From a bacterium (GTDB lineage Bacteria; CSSED10-310; JAJRTK01), in NCBI GenBank assembly GCA_024278345.1, contig JAJRTK010000141.1, positions 1 through 5,224 of the forward strand: a stretch of DNA of 5,224 nucleotides, written 5' to 3'. The notes below the pieces were generated by a model, which was given only the letters and a program-made list of their open reading frames with translations, was not told the DNA's origin and did no database searches. Below, piece by piece: positions 1 to 5,224 of this stretch; within the stretch, counting starts at the first letter, position 1, and each line of letters opens with the position of its first letter. Both the position numbers and the translations under genes were made by a program.

Positions 1-122
1 ACCCCCACCATCTTTGTTCCCCATCGTGCAATCCCCATGAAGCCATCCAACCTCCGCAGATCCAAAAATGCCACCCACCAGACCGTATCGCGATTCTCTC
101 CAGATAAAAAAGCCAGGTACAT
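1..122 (-). CDS. Possible divergent gene, 5' end only (unrecognised)
   Basis: Reading leftward from an ATG at 122-120, with a GTG just before it at 125-123, the frame stays open to the window edge for about 40 codons. It reads like real protein: it begins MYLAFLSGENRDTVWWVAF and continues with LDLRRLDGFMGIARWG. An AAGG lies 8 bases before the ATG. A competing frame starts at 46-44 (MASWGLHDGEQRWWG) behind a better GGAGG. I recognise no family in either. The frame is codon-aligned and antisense to the upstream open part of the FHA frame, which can by itself produce spurious open frames. If real, this gene diverges from the signalling cassette and the two would share a very short promoter region. 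Confidence 0.25.
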   Translation of the reverse strand, partial: MYLAFLSGENRDTVWWVAFLDLRRLDGFMGIARWGTKMVG

Positions 123-126
123 CACC

Positions 127-155
127 TTTGCCTTGATCTCGCGGGAAAGGATAAA
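127..155 (+). promoter_or_regulatory. Weak sigma70-like promoter before the FHA gene
   Basis: TTTGCC (127-132) and GATAAA (150-155) are separated by 17 bases, with 4 of 6 matches in the -10 box and a poor -35 box. Transcription would begin near 162, which suits the ATG at 207 but would remove the alternative TTG start at 156. The same GGAAAGGATAAA stretch could instead be the ribosome-binding site for that TTG, so the two readings compete. Confidence 0.2.
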
Positions 156-206
156 TTGGCTTTCAGGAAACGCGCTCTCCGACTTTCAGGCCCTGAGAAT
201 CTCACC

Positions 207-1424
207 ATGCTCTCAATGCTTCGGCGATGGTTTTTTTCCGCCTCTCAAGAGGCACGGATGCTGGAGCTGCGGGGTCTTCTCCTCGATGCTTGTGAACGGT
301 ATCTGCAGGCGGGACAACGCTCCGATGCCGTCAGGGTGCTCCTGGAGCTCGCGAGGTCCGCAGCACGCGAACCAACCGAAAGGAACCGGCATTTCCGACA
401 AGCCTTGGAGCTTGCCGATGATCCGGAACTACGCCGGCAAATCGCCGAGAACTTCCTGACGTTTCGTATGGAGCACCCCACCCTTGAAAAGGATCGGTCT
501 TTGAACCATCGACTCCTGGCCGAAAGCGGCAGGCACCGCCAACTAGGAGCAAGCCTCGAACAAGAAGGAGAAATCGACCGGGCCATGAAAGTCTACGTCC
601 AGGCGGGACTTCTCGATGAGATCGATCGCCTTGCCGCATTCCAAGGCCATCTTCGAGACAAAACCAGACGTGCCAATGAATTGCTCGACGAATTGGAGCG
701 GGCTCGGCTTTACCGTGACCGCCTCACCGAACTCGGGGTCCTCAAGAAGCTGGTCGAGGAAGTCCCAGGGCTCCCTTCGGCGGCTGAAGCTCGCAGGGAT
801 CTGGAATCGTTGGAGTCAAGACTTCTTGGCCCTCGGATTCTCCTCGACTCCACCGCTTTGCGAAAGCCGCTCCATATCCTGGTCTCCCGGAGCCTCACGC
901 TGGGTCGGGACTGGGAGTGCGATCTCCGGCTGGCCGGAACCGGGGTCAGCCGGCGGCACGCCAAGATCTACGCCCATGAGGCGCGCCTCTATGTGGAGGA
1001 TCTCCGCAGCGTCAACGGAACATTCCTGGACGGCCTGCGAATCGACGGCTACATCGAATTGCGAGGAGAAACTCGTCTTCTCCTTGGTCAAAGTGCCACC
1101 GTCCACTTGGTCCCTCTACCGACCCAAGAGGGGCAGACCCCCTCCATTCTTCTCCAAGACCGAGGATCCTCCCAAGAGTTTCTCTTTCTTGCCGGTCCCC
1201 TGACGTTGGGGGCTCCAGGCTCCATTTTGCTCCGACATCCGGCGTTTGAGGATAGTTCGGGCGCCTTACAGCTCCTCCCCAAAGAAGGCCGTCTTCTGCT
1301 CGAGCCAGCACCGGGAGGACCGACCGTGGGAACTGCTGAAAAAACCCTGGATCGCCCCATCGCTCCCTTCGAAGGCGAACGCTTCTTCATCCGGGATGTA
1401 GAGTTCTCCTTCCGCCAATGGTAA
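207..1424 (+). CDS. TPR-like/FHA domain protein with degenerate second FHA-like tail
   Basis: A 405-residue soluble protein predicted to read phosphothreonine signals. Residues 1 to about 205 are Leu/Ala/Arg/Glu-rich helices of TPR-like character (for example AMKVYVQAGLLDEIDRLAAF), ending in a charged, coiled-coil-like stretch. Residues about 210-303 form an FHA domain with its signature residues: GR at 233-234, SRRH at 248-251 and NGT at 270-272. These are the residues that hold phosphothreonine in this fold. Residues about 320-405 resemble another FHA beta-sandwich but lack the GR, SxxH and NG motifs. No signal peptide or membrane segment is seen, so the protein is probably cytoplasmic. Start: the ATG at 207 has a GAG 9 bases upstream. 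A TTG at 156 behind AAAGGA is an in-frame alternative adding 17 residues, and an ATG at 216 is also possible. The kinase gene follows after 25 bases, so co-transcription and a shared pathway are likely. Confidence 0.85.
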   Translation: MLSMLRRWFFSASQEARMLELRGLLLDACERYLQAGQRSDAVRVLLELARSAAREPTERNRHFRQALELADDPELRRQIAENFLTFRMEHPTLEKDRSLNHRLLAESGRHRQLGASLEQEGEIDRAMKVYVQAGLLDEIDRLAAFQGHLRDKTRRANELLDELERARLYRDRLTELGVLKKLVEEVPGLPSAAEARRDLESLESRLLGPRILLDSTALRKPLHILVSRSLTLGRDWECDLRLAGTGVSRRHAKIYAHEARLYVEDLRSVNGTFLDGLRIDGYIELRGETRLLLGQSATVHLVPLPTQEGQTPSILLQDRGSSQEFLFLAGPLTLGAPGSILLRHPAFEDSSGALQLLPKEGRLLLEPAPGGPTVGTAEKTLDRPIAPFEGERFFIRDVEFSFRQW

Positions 1425-1449
1425 GGGCCTGGACAAGGTACAATGACCC

Positions 1450-2637
1450 ATGAACTGGTGGAAAAAAAAGATGGCAGGCCGCCAGACCCCACTTGAGCCG
1501 AATCCCTCCACCGCCCTCCCGCCGGCTTTCAGGGAATCGGGGAGCCCTGTCTCGAAGGTGGAGGAAAAAGCTGAGAACCTCCTGAAAAAAGCTATCTCTC
1601 TTTGGAGAAACGGCCACGGTGCGAAAGCCATCCACTGCCTGCGCCCCCTGGCCAAAGAAGCCCACTCTTCCACCGGCCGCCAGGCCTGCTTACTCCTGTC
1701 GGAAATCTTCCTTGACTCCGGAGAAGAAGATCTTGCCCGGGACTTTGCCGAGATCGTCCTCACGGAGCAAATCGAATCTCCGGGAGCCTGGGCCGTGCTG
1801 CAAAAAACTCGCCGCGCCCCCATGCTCACCGTCGAAGAGGAGGCTCTTCCGGGAGATCGATTCACCCTTCTCCGGCTTCTTGGCCAAGGAGGTGGCGGCC
1901 ATGTCTATCTGGCCAACGACCGACTGCACGGAGCACCTGTGGCCCTCAAACGGCTCCATTTCTCCGAGGACGGAAAAAGCCTAAAAACTAGATTGCGAGG
2001 CTCCCTCCTGGTCTCCTCGATCCCTTCTCACCCTTGTTTGCTTCCCATTCTTGACGTCGATCCAGCCTTGGGTATTACGACCCATCCCTATATCCAGGGT
2101 AGTGATCTCCGCTCACTTTTGGGCTCACCCCTCTCCTTGGCTCGATGGCGGAAGAATATGTTGGCGCTGGTGCGAGGGCTGTCCCATCTTCACCACCACG
2201 GAATCCTCCATCTGGATATCAAGCCGTCGAACGTCCTTCTGTCGAACTCGGGGGATATTTTTCTCACCGACTATTCTCTGGCCTGTGACGCTCCCCCCTG
2301 GCCCGCCCTGGGGACTCCGGACTACGCTGCGCCGGAAATGCTCCTTGGCCTGACACCCTCCCCTGCCTCCGACATCTATTCCCTTGGAATCATCGCGTAC
2401 GAGCTCGCCGCGGGCAGGCGGCCCTTCCCGGCCGGCACGCCGGTCCGGCCTTCGGCCTTTCCCCCCATGAAAGACGACTTCGAGAGATTTCCAGCCGAGT
2501 ACTGTTCGCTGACTCACGAATCTCTGAAGCTCGATCCCGCCGCACGCCCGACGTGCGCGGATTGGCTGAGGATTCTACAGAAACGGGTGTCCAGAGGGCA
2601 ATTGCCTTCTGGTGAAGCTCAGGAGCAGAGCTCCTGA
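1450..2637 (+). CDS. TPR-like/Hanks-type Ser/Thr protein kinase, atypical catalytic motifs
   Basis: A 395-residue protein with a variable N-terminus, a helical repeat region at about 35-125 (AKAIHCLRPLAKEA and DLARDFAEIVL resemble TPR helices) and a Hanks-type kinase domain at about 134-385. Intact features are the glycine loop G145xG147xxG150xV152, the ATP-anchoring lysine K167 in VALK, catalytic-loop D256, K258 and N261, metal-binding D274, GTPDYAAPE (288-296) and D308 of subdomain IX. Altered features are HRD reading HLD (254-256), DFG reading DYS (274-276), and Gly/Ser at 184-185 where the helix-C glutamate is expected. The stretch from DYS to APE is about 23 residues and has no Ser or Thr between the DYS motif and T289. 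There is no transmembrane or extracellular sensor segment, so the protein is probably cytosolic. It could be an active atypical kinase or an ATP-binding scaffold. An AAGG at 1435-1438 is 11 bases from this ATG, which is long, so the start is uncertain and the in-frame ATG at 1471 is an alternative. Confidence 0.87.
   Translation: MNWWKKKMAGRQTPLEPNPSTALPPAFRESGSPVSKVEEKAENLLKKAISLWRNGHGAKAIHCLRPLAKEAHSSTGRQACLLLSEIFLDSGEEDLARDFAEIVLTEQIESPGAWAVLQKTRRAPMLTVEEEALPGDRFTLLRLLGQGGGGHVYLANDRLHGAPVALKRLHFSEDGKSLKTRLRGSLLVSSIPSHPCLLPILDVDPALGITTHPYIQGSDLRSLLGSPLSLARWRKNMLALVRGLSHLHHHGILHLDIKPSNVLLSNSGDIFLTDYSLACDAPPWPALGTPDYAAPEMLLGLTPSPASDIYSLGIIAYELAAGRRPFPAGTPVRPSAFPPMKDDFERFPAEYCSLTHESLKLDPAARPTCADWLRILQKRVSRGQLPSGEAQEQSS
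2619..2637 (+). promoter_or_regulatory. Perfect 8-bp hairpin across the kinase stop codon
   Basis: TCAGGAGC (2619-2626) pairs perfectly with GCTCCTGA (2630-2637) across a 3-base loop, AGA. The right arm contains the kinase TGA. No T-run follows, so it does not look like an intrinsic terminator. The left arm holds AGGAG, the only good Shine-Dalgarno core near the ATG at 2637, so the fold would hide it. It could also stabilise the 3' end of a processed FHA-kinase transcript. Confidence 0.45.
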
Positions 2638-2813
2638 TGGGTCCGGGCAGATCCCGAATTTGCGGGAGCCTTGCCCCGGCGCATCTCTCGGCCACCGCCT
2701 CACCGGAACTCCTTGGACGAAAGTCGACCGTAGAAAAGAGGCCCTCGAAGAAGGGGCGCTTGACATTCCCGGCGCCATGTCCCTTTGTTGGAAGGAAGAG
2801 CCATAGGACAATC
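2638..2813 (+). other. Gap between kinase and response regulator, weak promoter signs
   Basis: These 176 bases carry no convincing gene. The response-regulator frame is open throughout back to an ATG at 2637, but the 59 residues encoded are Pro/Arg/Lys-rich with no recognisable domain. A perfect TTGACA at 2760-2765 could be a -35 box. The best matching -10 is only TTTGTT at 2784-2789 with an 18-base spacer, so a promoter giving the regulator separate expression is possible but weakly supported. Confidence 0.3.
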
Positions 2814-3593
2814 ATGGGTGAAAAGAAACACAAGATTTTGGTCGCCGATGACGACATCCTGATTTTGAGGATGATGGCCAGCCAGCTCGAGGTAGAGAAT
2901 TACTCGGTCTTCTTGGCATCGGACGGCGTGGAAGCGCTGGAAATGGCAAGGAGTTACAAGCCCGATCTCGTGCTTCTGGATGTCATGATGCCCAGGATGG
3001 ACGGCTGGACCGTTCTCAAGCAACTTCGGAGCACTCCAGGCTGCGAAGCACTCCCCGTGATCTTCCTCACGGCCAAGAACTCGGCCCAAGATCGAGTGCA
3101 AGGCCTGGAGCTTGGGGCCGCCGATTACATCGCGAAGCCGTTCAGCCCGGAAGAGCTCATGCTCCGCATCGAAAGGGCCCTTGGGTCCGTGGCAAGGGAA
3201 CAGGGCAAACCTGGCGCAGGCGCCAACTCTTCTCCTCAGTCCAAAGCAGCACTCCATGGGCTGCTCCGGCACATTTCCCTCTCGGCCCTCTTGTCTCTCA
3301 TCGACTCCGAGCAACTTGGCGGCATTCTCACCTTGAGCAACAGCGCGTACCAGATGTCGGGGCAGATCGTGTTTCGTGCCGGCCAGGCCCTGGCTTCCCG
3401 AATCGAAGGGTTCAAGCGTGTCCGAAACGAAGACGCCATCTACATGATGATGGGCTGGAAACAGGGCACCTTCGACTTCAAGGTGGGCAGAGTCAAGCTG
3501 GAAGCCCAGATCCAGACCCCTCTCACTCAAATCCTTCTGGAGGGTGCCCGGCTCATGGAAAAGGACCGGCGGCTCTCAAGTCCGAACTTCTGA
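2814..3593 (+). CDS. Response regulator: REC receiver plus PatA-type DUF4388 domain
   Basis: A 259-residue cytoplasmic regulator. Residues 6-125 are a complete receiver domain: acidic pocket D12-D14, phospho-acceptor D56 in LLDVMMPRMDGW, switch residue T86 in FLTAK, and K108 in the AKPF motif. It should therefore accept phosphate from a histidine kinase, and none is encoded here. After a Gly/Ser/Ala linker (about 128-146), residues 147-250 match the DUF4388/PatA N-terminal family, with the usual layout of LHGLLRHISLSALLSLI, then GGILTL, then GQIVFRAGQALAS, and an ending like WKQGTFDFKVG. This output domain is found in regulators of motility, pili and gene expression, but its biochemical action is poorly defined and it is not a DNA-binding helix-turn-helix. 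The start is set by ATG 2814 with AGGA 5 bases upstream and REC beginning at once. An ATG at 2637 overlapping the kinase stop would add 59 featureless residues. Confidence 0.92.
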   Translation: MGEKKHKILVADDDILILRMMASQLEVENYSVFLASDGVEALEMARSYKPDLVLLDVMMPRMDGWTVLKQLRSTPGCEALPVIFLTAKNSAQDRVQGLELGAADYIAKPFSPEELMLRIERALGSVAREQGKPGAGANSSPQSKAALHGLLRHISLSALLSLIDSEQLGGILTLSNSAYQMSGQIVFRAGQALASRIEGFKRVRNEDAIYMMMGWKQGTFDFKVGRVKLEAQIQTPLTQILLEGARLMEKDRRLSSPNF

Positions 3594-3650
3594 CGTCCGG
3601 CACCACTGGGAAAACTCCCGGCCCACGAAGAGATTTGCCGTGCGTCTTTC

Positions 3651-3804
3651 GGGACCTATCAAATCCCCGCGTTTTTGCTTTACACTCTGCGGCGCCGCCC
3701 TGGTGGCACCGGCATCTTGCCGGTGGCGGGCTGGACGGGATTCACGGAATTGAACGGTGGGTTCCTTGCGTGCGTGGACTTGTCAACCGGATCTGATAGG
3801 TCCC
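3651..3804. repeat. MITE-like element bounded by 16-base inverted repeats
   Basis: GGGACCTATCAAATCC (3651-3666) and GGATCTGATAGGTCCC (3789-3804) are inverted copies matching at 15 of 16 positions and enclosing 122 bases. CGTCTT occurs at 3643-3648, two bases before the left arm, and again at 3805-3810, directly after the right arm. This could be a target duplication or chance. The interior holds the GTGILPV hairpin at 3707-3725 and no credible gene. It sits between two convergent genes, a usual place for dispersed repeats. Only one copy is in the window, so its repeated nature is inferred. Confidence 0.5.
3707..3725. repeat. GTGILPV-type palindromic repeat core
   Basis: CACCGGC (3707-3713) and GCCGGTG (3719-3725) form a perfect 7-bp stem with a 5-base loop, ATCTT. 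Read on the + strand, the surrounding bases translate as GTGILPV. On the - strand they read GKMPVPP. From memory, both peptides recur in spurious ORFs of Verrucomicrobiota and related genomes, where this palindrome is a high-copy intergenic repeat. Confidence 0.5.
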
Positions 3805-3816
3805 CGTCTTGCCGGC

Positions 3817-3845
3817 TGCCTGGGAAGGTTCCCGGCATTTTCTTT
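3817..3845 (+). terminator. Likely intrinsic terminator of the signalling operon
   Basis: TGCC (3817-3820) pairs with GGCA (3834-3837) and GGGA (3822-3825) pairs with TCCC (3830-3833) across the loop AGGT, with T3821 bulged. TTTTCTTT follows directly at 3838-3845. This suits termination of + strand transcripts from the response-regulator gene 224 bases upstream. The complement has no T-run, so it would not serve tadC, whose stop codon is only a few bases away. Some readthrough antisense to tadC is possible. Confidence 0.42.
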
Positions 3846-3848
3846 CCG

Positions 3849-4736
3849 TCAAAAGCCTCGGTTGAGCAACCCCCCGCTAATATCGAGGAACGAGAGCAGG
3901 AAAGCCCCAAAAATCAAAAGAAAAACGGAAGGCAAGATGAAGAGCATGATGGGAATCAGCACCTTCGTGGCCGCCTGAGCACCCGCTTTCTCCGCTCTTT
4001 GAAACCGCTCCGTCCGCATCTTGTCCGCCTGGGCCCGGAGAACGGCCCCGATGGATGCTCCCAATTGATCCGCCTGGATCAGGACAGCGGCAAAAGACTT
4101 GATATCGGCGATATCGACACGCCTGGCCAAGGCACGAAGAGCCTCGGCTCGGGTTTTTCCCATCTTGATCTCTTGCAGCATCAAGTGGAATTCATCCCGA
4201 AGCGCGCTTGGATCGGCTCTCTGGACGACGCGCCGGAGCGCGATTTGAAAATCGAGACCCGCCTCTACCGACAGGGTGAGCAGATCGATGAAATAGGGCA
4301 ACTCTCTCAGGATTTCCTTTTTCCTGCGCTCCACGATCCCCGAAAGCCAGAACCTTGGATAAAAGGAAGCAATGGCCGCCGCAACAATTGCCACCAAGAT
4401 GGAATAGACTTGGAGGATGAAGGGCAAGATTGCCGCGTAACAGGGCAAAACCATTCGAAAAGCGATAAATTCGTCGGCACTGATCTCCATCTGGAGACCC
4501 GCCGTTATGAGCTTGTTCTTCGTCTTTTCTCTGTACTGGGCAATGGGCAGCCGTGCAATGAACGGAACGAGTTGCCGCACAAAGGGCACCGCCAAGCGAA
4601 AGAGAAAAAGCCCCGGCACGCGGCGACGTTCCCCCGGGTTAAGGGCAAGCCGCATCTGCCGCTCTTCATCGGTTTCGAAGAACTGCATCGCGAACAGTGC
4701 CGTGGCGATTAAAATGCATAGATAGATTAAGATCAT
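3849..4736 (-). CDS. tadC: Type II secretion F-domain protein, TadC-like inner-membrane platform
   Basis: A 295-residue integral membrane protein of the GspF/TadC family, which forms the inner-membrane platform on which the secretion ATPase assembles a Tad (Flp) type IV pilus-like fibre. It has an N-terminal membrane helix (residues 1-20), a charged cytoplasmic stretch with RxKxKNKLITAG (about 69-80), a hydrophobic region of one or two helices (about 95-127), a T2SSF cytoplasmic bundle (about 145-265) and a C-terminal membrane helix (about 266-289). The ELPYFIDLLTLSVEAGLDF segment (145-163) is typical of TadC rather than TadB. Length fits the family. GGAAGAGAG lies 7 bases before the ATG. No tadB, tadA/cpaF or pilin gene is adjacent, although tadB and tadC are normally neighbours and both are needed. 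It is convergent with the response regulator and has its own promoter. A TadB assignment is the main alternative. Confidence 0.85.
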   Translation of the reverse strand: MILIYLCILIATALFAMQFFETDEERQMRLALNPGERRRVPGLFLFRLAVPFVRQLVPFIARLPIAQYREKTKNKLITAGLQMEISADEFIAFRMVLPCYAAILPFILQVYSILVAIVAAAIASFYPRFWLSGIVERRKKEILRELPYFIDLLTLSVEAGLDFQIALRRVVQRADPSALRDEFHLMLQEIKMGKTRAEALRALARRVDIADIKSFAAVLIQADQLGASIGAVLRAQADKMRTERFQRAEKAGAQAATKVLIPIMLFILPSVFLLIFGAFLLSFLDISGGLLNRGF

Positions 4737-4830
4737 TCGTGCGCTCTCTTCCGAACATGCGGCTCCACGCGCTTCACCCGATCCACGCCCGGGGACTCCC
4801 GGCCAAAACCGCTCCTAGCAAACGAAACCC

Positions 4831-4859
4831 ATTATGGCGACGCTATGAAAGAGCGTCAA
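4831..4859 (-). promoter_or_regulatory. Sigma70-like promoter for tadC
   Basis: On the minus strand TTGACG (4859-4854) and CATAAT (4836-4831) match the -35 and -10 consensus at 5 of 6 positions each, with the optimal 17-base spacer. Transcription should start near 4824, giving a leader of about 88 bases before tadC. The leader contains a small hairpin, CCGGG (4789-4793) with CCCGG (4798-4802), of unknown role. The promoter lies upstream of the oppositely directed aminotransferase stub. Confidence 0.65.
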
Positions 4860-4902
4860 CCCGCAAACTGATTTCCCCGCATAAGTCCGTACCAAAATTC
4901 CC

Positions 4903-5094
4903 ATGAAAACAAAACAAGATCCGGCTAACCGTTTCTCCAAGAGACTTTTTCTAGATCTTAGCTCCAACGCCTTGACTCGAGCCGTGGCGGAGCTGACAGT
5001 TTCAAAGGCTGCTTTCCTCGACCTGACACTTTCCAACCCCACCCGCGCACGCTTGGATCCGCCGGGTATCCACGCAAGGCGGGACAAAGATTAG
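4903..5094 (+). pseudogene. Truncated N-terminus of a PLP-dependent aminotransferase
   Basis: Only 63 codons remain before a TAG. Residues 9-52 (RFSKRLFLDLSSNALTRAV, then FLDLTLSNPTRA) match the start of class I/II pyridoxal-phosphate aminotransferases, in which an FSxR..D segment is followed by a DLTxSNPT motif that opens the substrate pocket. Family members run to about 400 residues, so the PLP-binding lysine and nearly all of the fold are missing. Similarity fades at about residue 53-56 (LDPPGI) and the tail HARRDKD looks unrelated. No Shine-Dalgarno sequence or promoter is evident upstream. The cause could be insertion of the sequence that follows, a deletion, or a frameshift, and the +1 frame is open to the window edge. 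The original protein probably acted on an amino acid, but its substrate cannot be told. Confidence 0.6.
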
Positions 5095-5224
5095 AAACAA
5101 AAGGAAAACGCGCAGCGCACAAAAATGTGGGCTGGGATCCCGTTGCCCTTTGTTGCAACGGGAAGTTGAGCGAGCTCCCTGGTGGGTGCAGGGCGAAGTC
5201 CTGCCAGGGGACGGGGGACAGCGT
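5095..5224. other. Non-coding, strongly folded sequence at the window edge
   Basis: No credible gene is seen. TCCCGTTGC (5138-5146) pairs perfectly with GCAACGGGA (5155-5163), a 9-bp stem with an 8-base loop. A second two-part hairpin follows: CCCTG (5177-5181) with CAGGG (5205-5209) outside, and GCAGG (5188-5192) with CCTGC (5200-5204) inside, closing over a GCGAAGT loop. A G-rich run (ACGGGGGACAGCGT) then leaves the window. This density of stems suggests a structured RNA, such as the 5' domain of a group II intron, or the end of a transposable element. I cannot assign a class. Confidence 0.35.

Noticed and set aside
37-459. 140-codon + strand frame overlapping the FHA gene start
   Set aside because: The peptide has no domain character, overlaps the FHA coding region in another frame, and is rich in residues typical of out-of-frame translation.
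1266-1865. 199-codon - strand frame across the FHA/kinase junction
   Set aside because: It is opposite two supported genes and its product is Ser/Arg-rich without motifs.
2760-2789. TTGACA as a firm promoter for the response regulator
   Set aside because: The -35 box is perfect, but no acceptable -10 occurs at 16-18 bases (best TTTGTT, 3 of 6), so it is kept only as a weak possibility.
2700-3530. 276-codon - strand frame opposite the response regulator
   Set aside because: The + strand frame has a full set of receiver and DUF4388 motifs. The antisense product is His-rich with no family features.
3675-4712. 345-codon + strand frame covering the repeat and tadC
   Set aside because: It is antisense to the well-supported membrane protein TadC. 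Its product is highly charged with no domain, and its first residues only translate the GTGILPV repeat.
5055-5224. +1 frame open to the window edge as continuation of the aminotransferase
   Set aside because: Its translation (for example GWDPVALCCNGKLSELPGG) shows no aminotransferase features and overlaps the hairpin-rich sequence.
1-5224. CRISPR array, tRNA or rRNA
   Set aside because: No spaced direct repeats, cloverleaf with a CCA-type acceptor end, or rRNA-like conserved stretch was seen on either strand.

Overview
The window holds a compact signalling cassette on the + strand, a lone Tad-type secretion gene on the - strand, and a right edge with a broken gene and strongly folded sequence. 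Base composition is moderately GC-rich, and ribosome-binding sites are A/G-rich but often imperfect. The organism looks like an environmental Gram-negative bacterium. Two clues hint at Verrucomicrobiota or a neighbouring phylum: a dispersed-repeat signature at 3707-3725 whose translation reads GTGILPV, which I recall as abundant in that phylum, and a response regulator with a PatA-type (DUF4388) tail. This placement is tentative.

Left edge (1-206): no certain gene. A minus-strand frame running off the left end reads like protein and may be the start of a divergent gene. A weak promoter-like pair lies before the first + gene.

Signalling cassette (207-3593, + strand): three genes in one direction. 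The first is a TPR-like/FHA protein with a second, degenerate FHA-like tail. The second, 25 bases later, is a TPR-like/Ser-Thr kinase fusion in which several catalytic motifs are altered. The third is a response regulator (REC plus DUF4388) that follows a 176-base gap. Known family roles suggest a path in which the kinase (or a scaffold version of it) and the phosphothreonine-reading FHA protein work with an aspartate-phosphorylated regulator. No histidine kinase is present in the window.

Intergenic 3594-3848: a roughly 154-base inverted-repeat-bounded element containing the GTGILPV hairpin, then a likely terminator for the + operon just before the end of tadC.

Right part: tadC (3849-4736, - strand) encodes an inner-membrane platform protein of a Tad/type IV pilus-like machine. 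It has its own good sigma70-like promoter (4831-4859) and no tadB, ATPase or pilin beside it. From 4903 on the + strand is the N-terminal stub of a PLP-dependent aminotransferase, cut off after about 63 codons. It is followed by about 130 bases rich in hairpins that runs out of the window and may be the end of an inserted element or a structured RNA.
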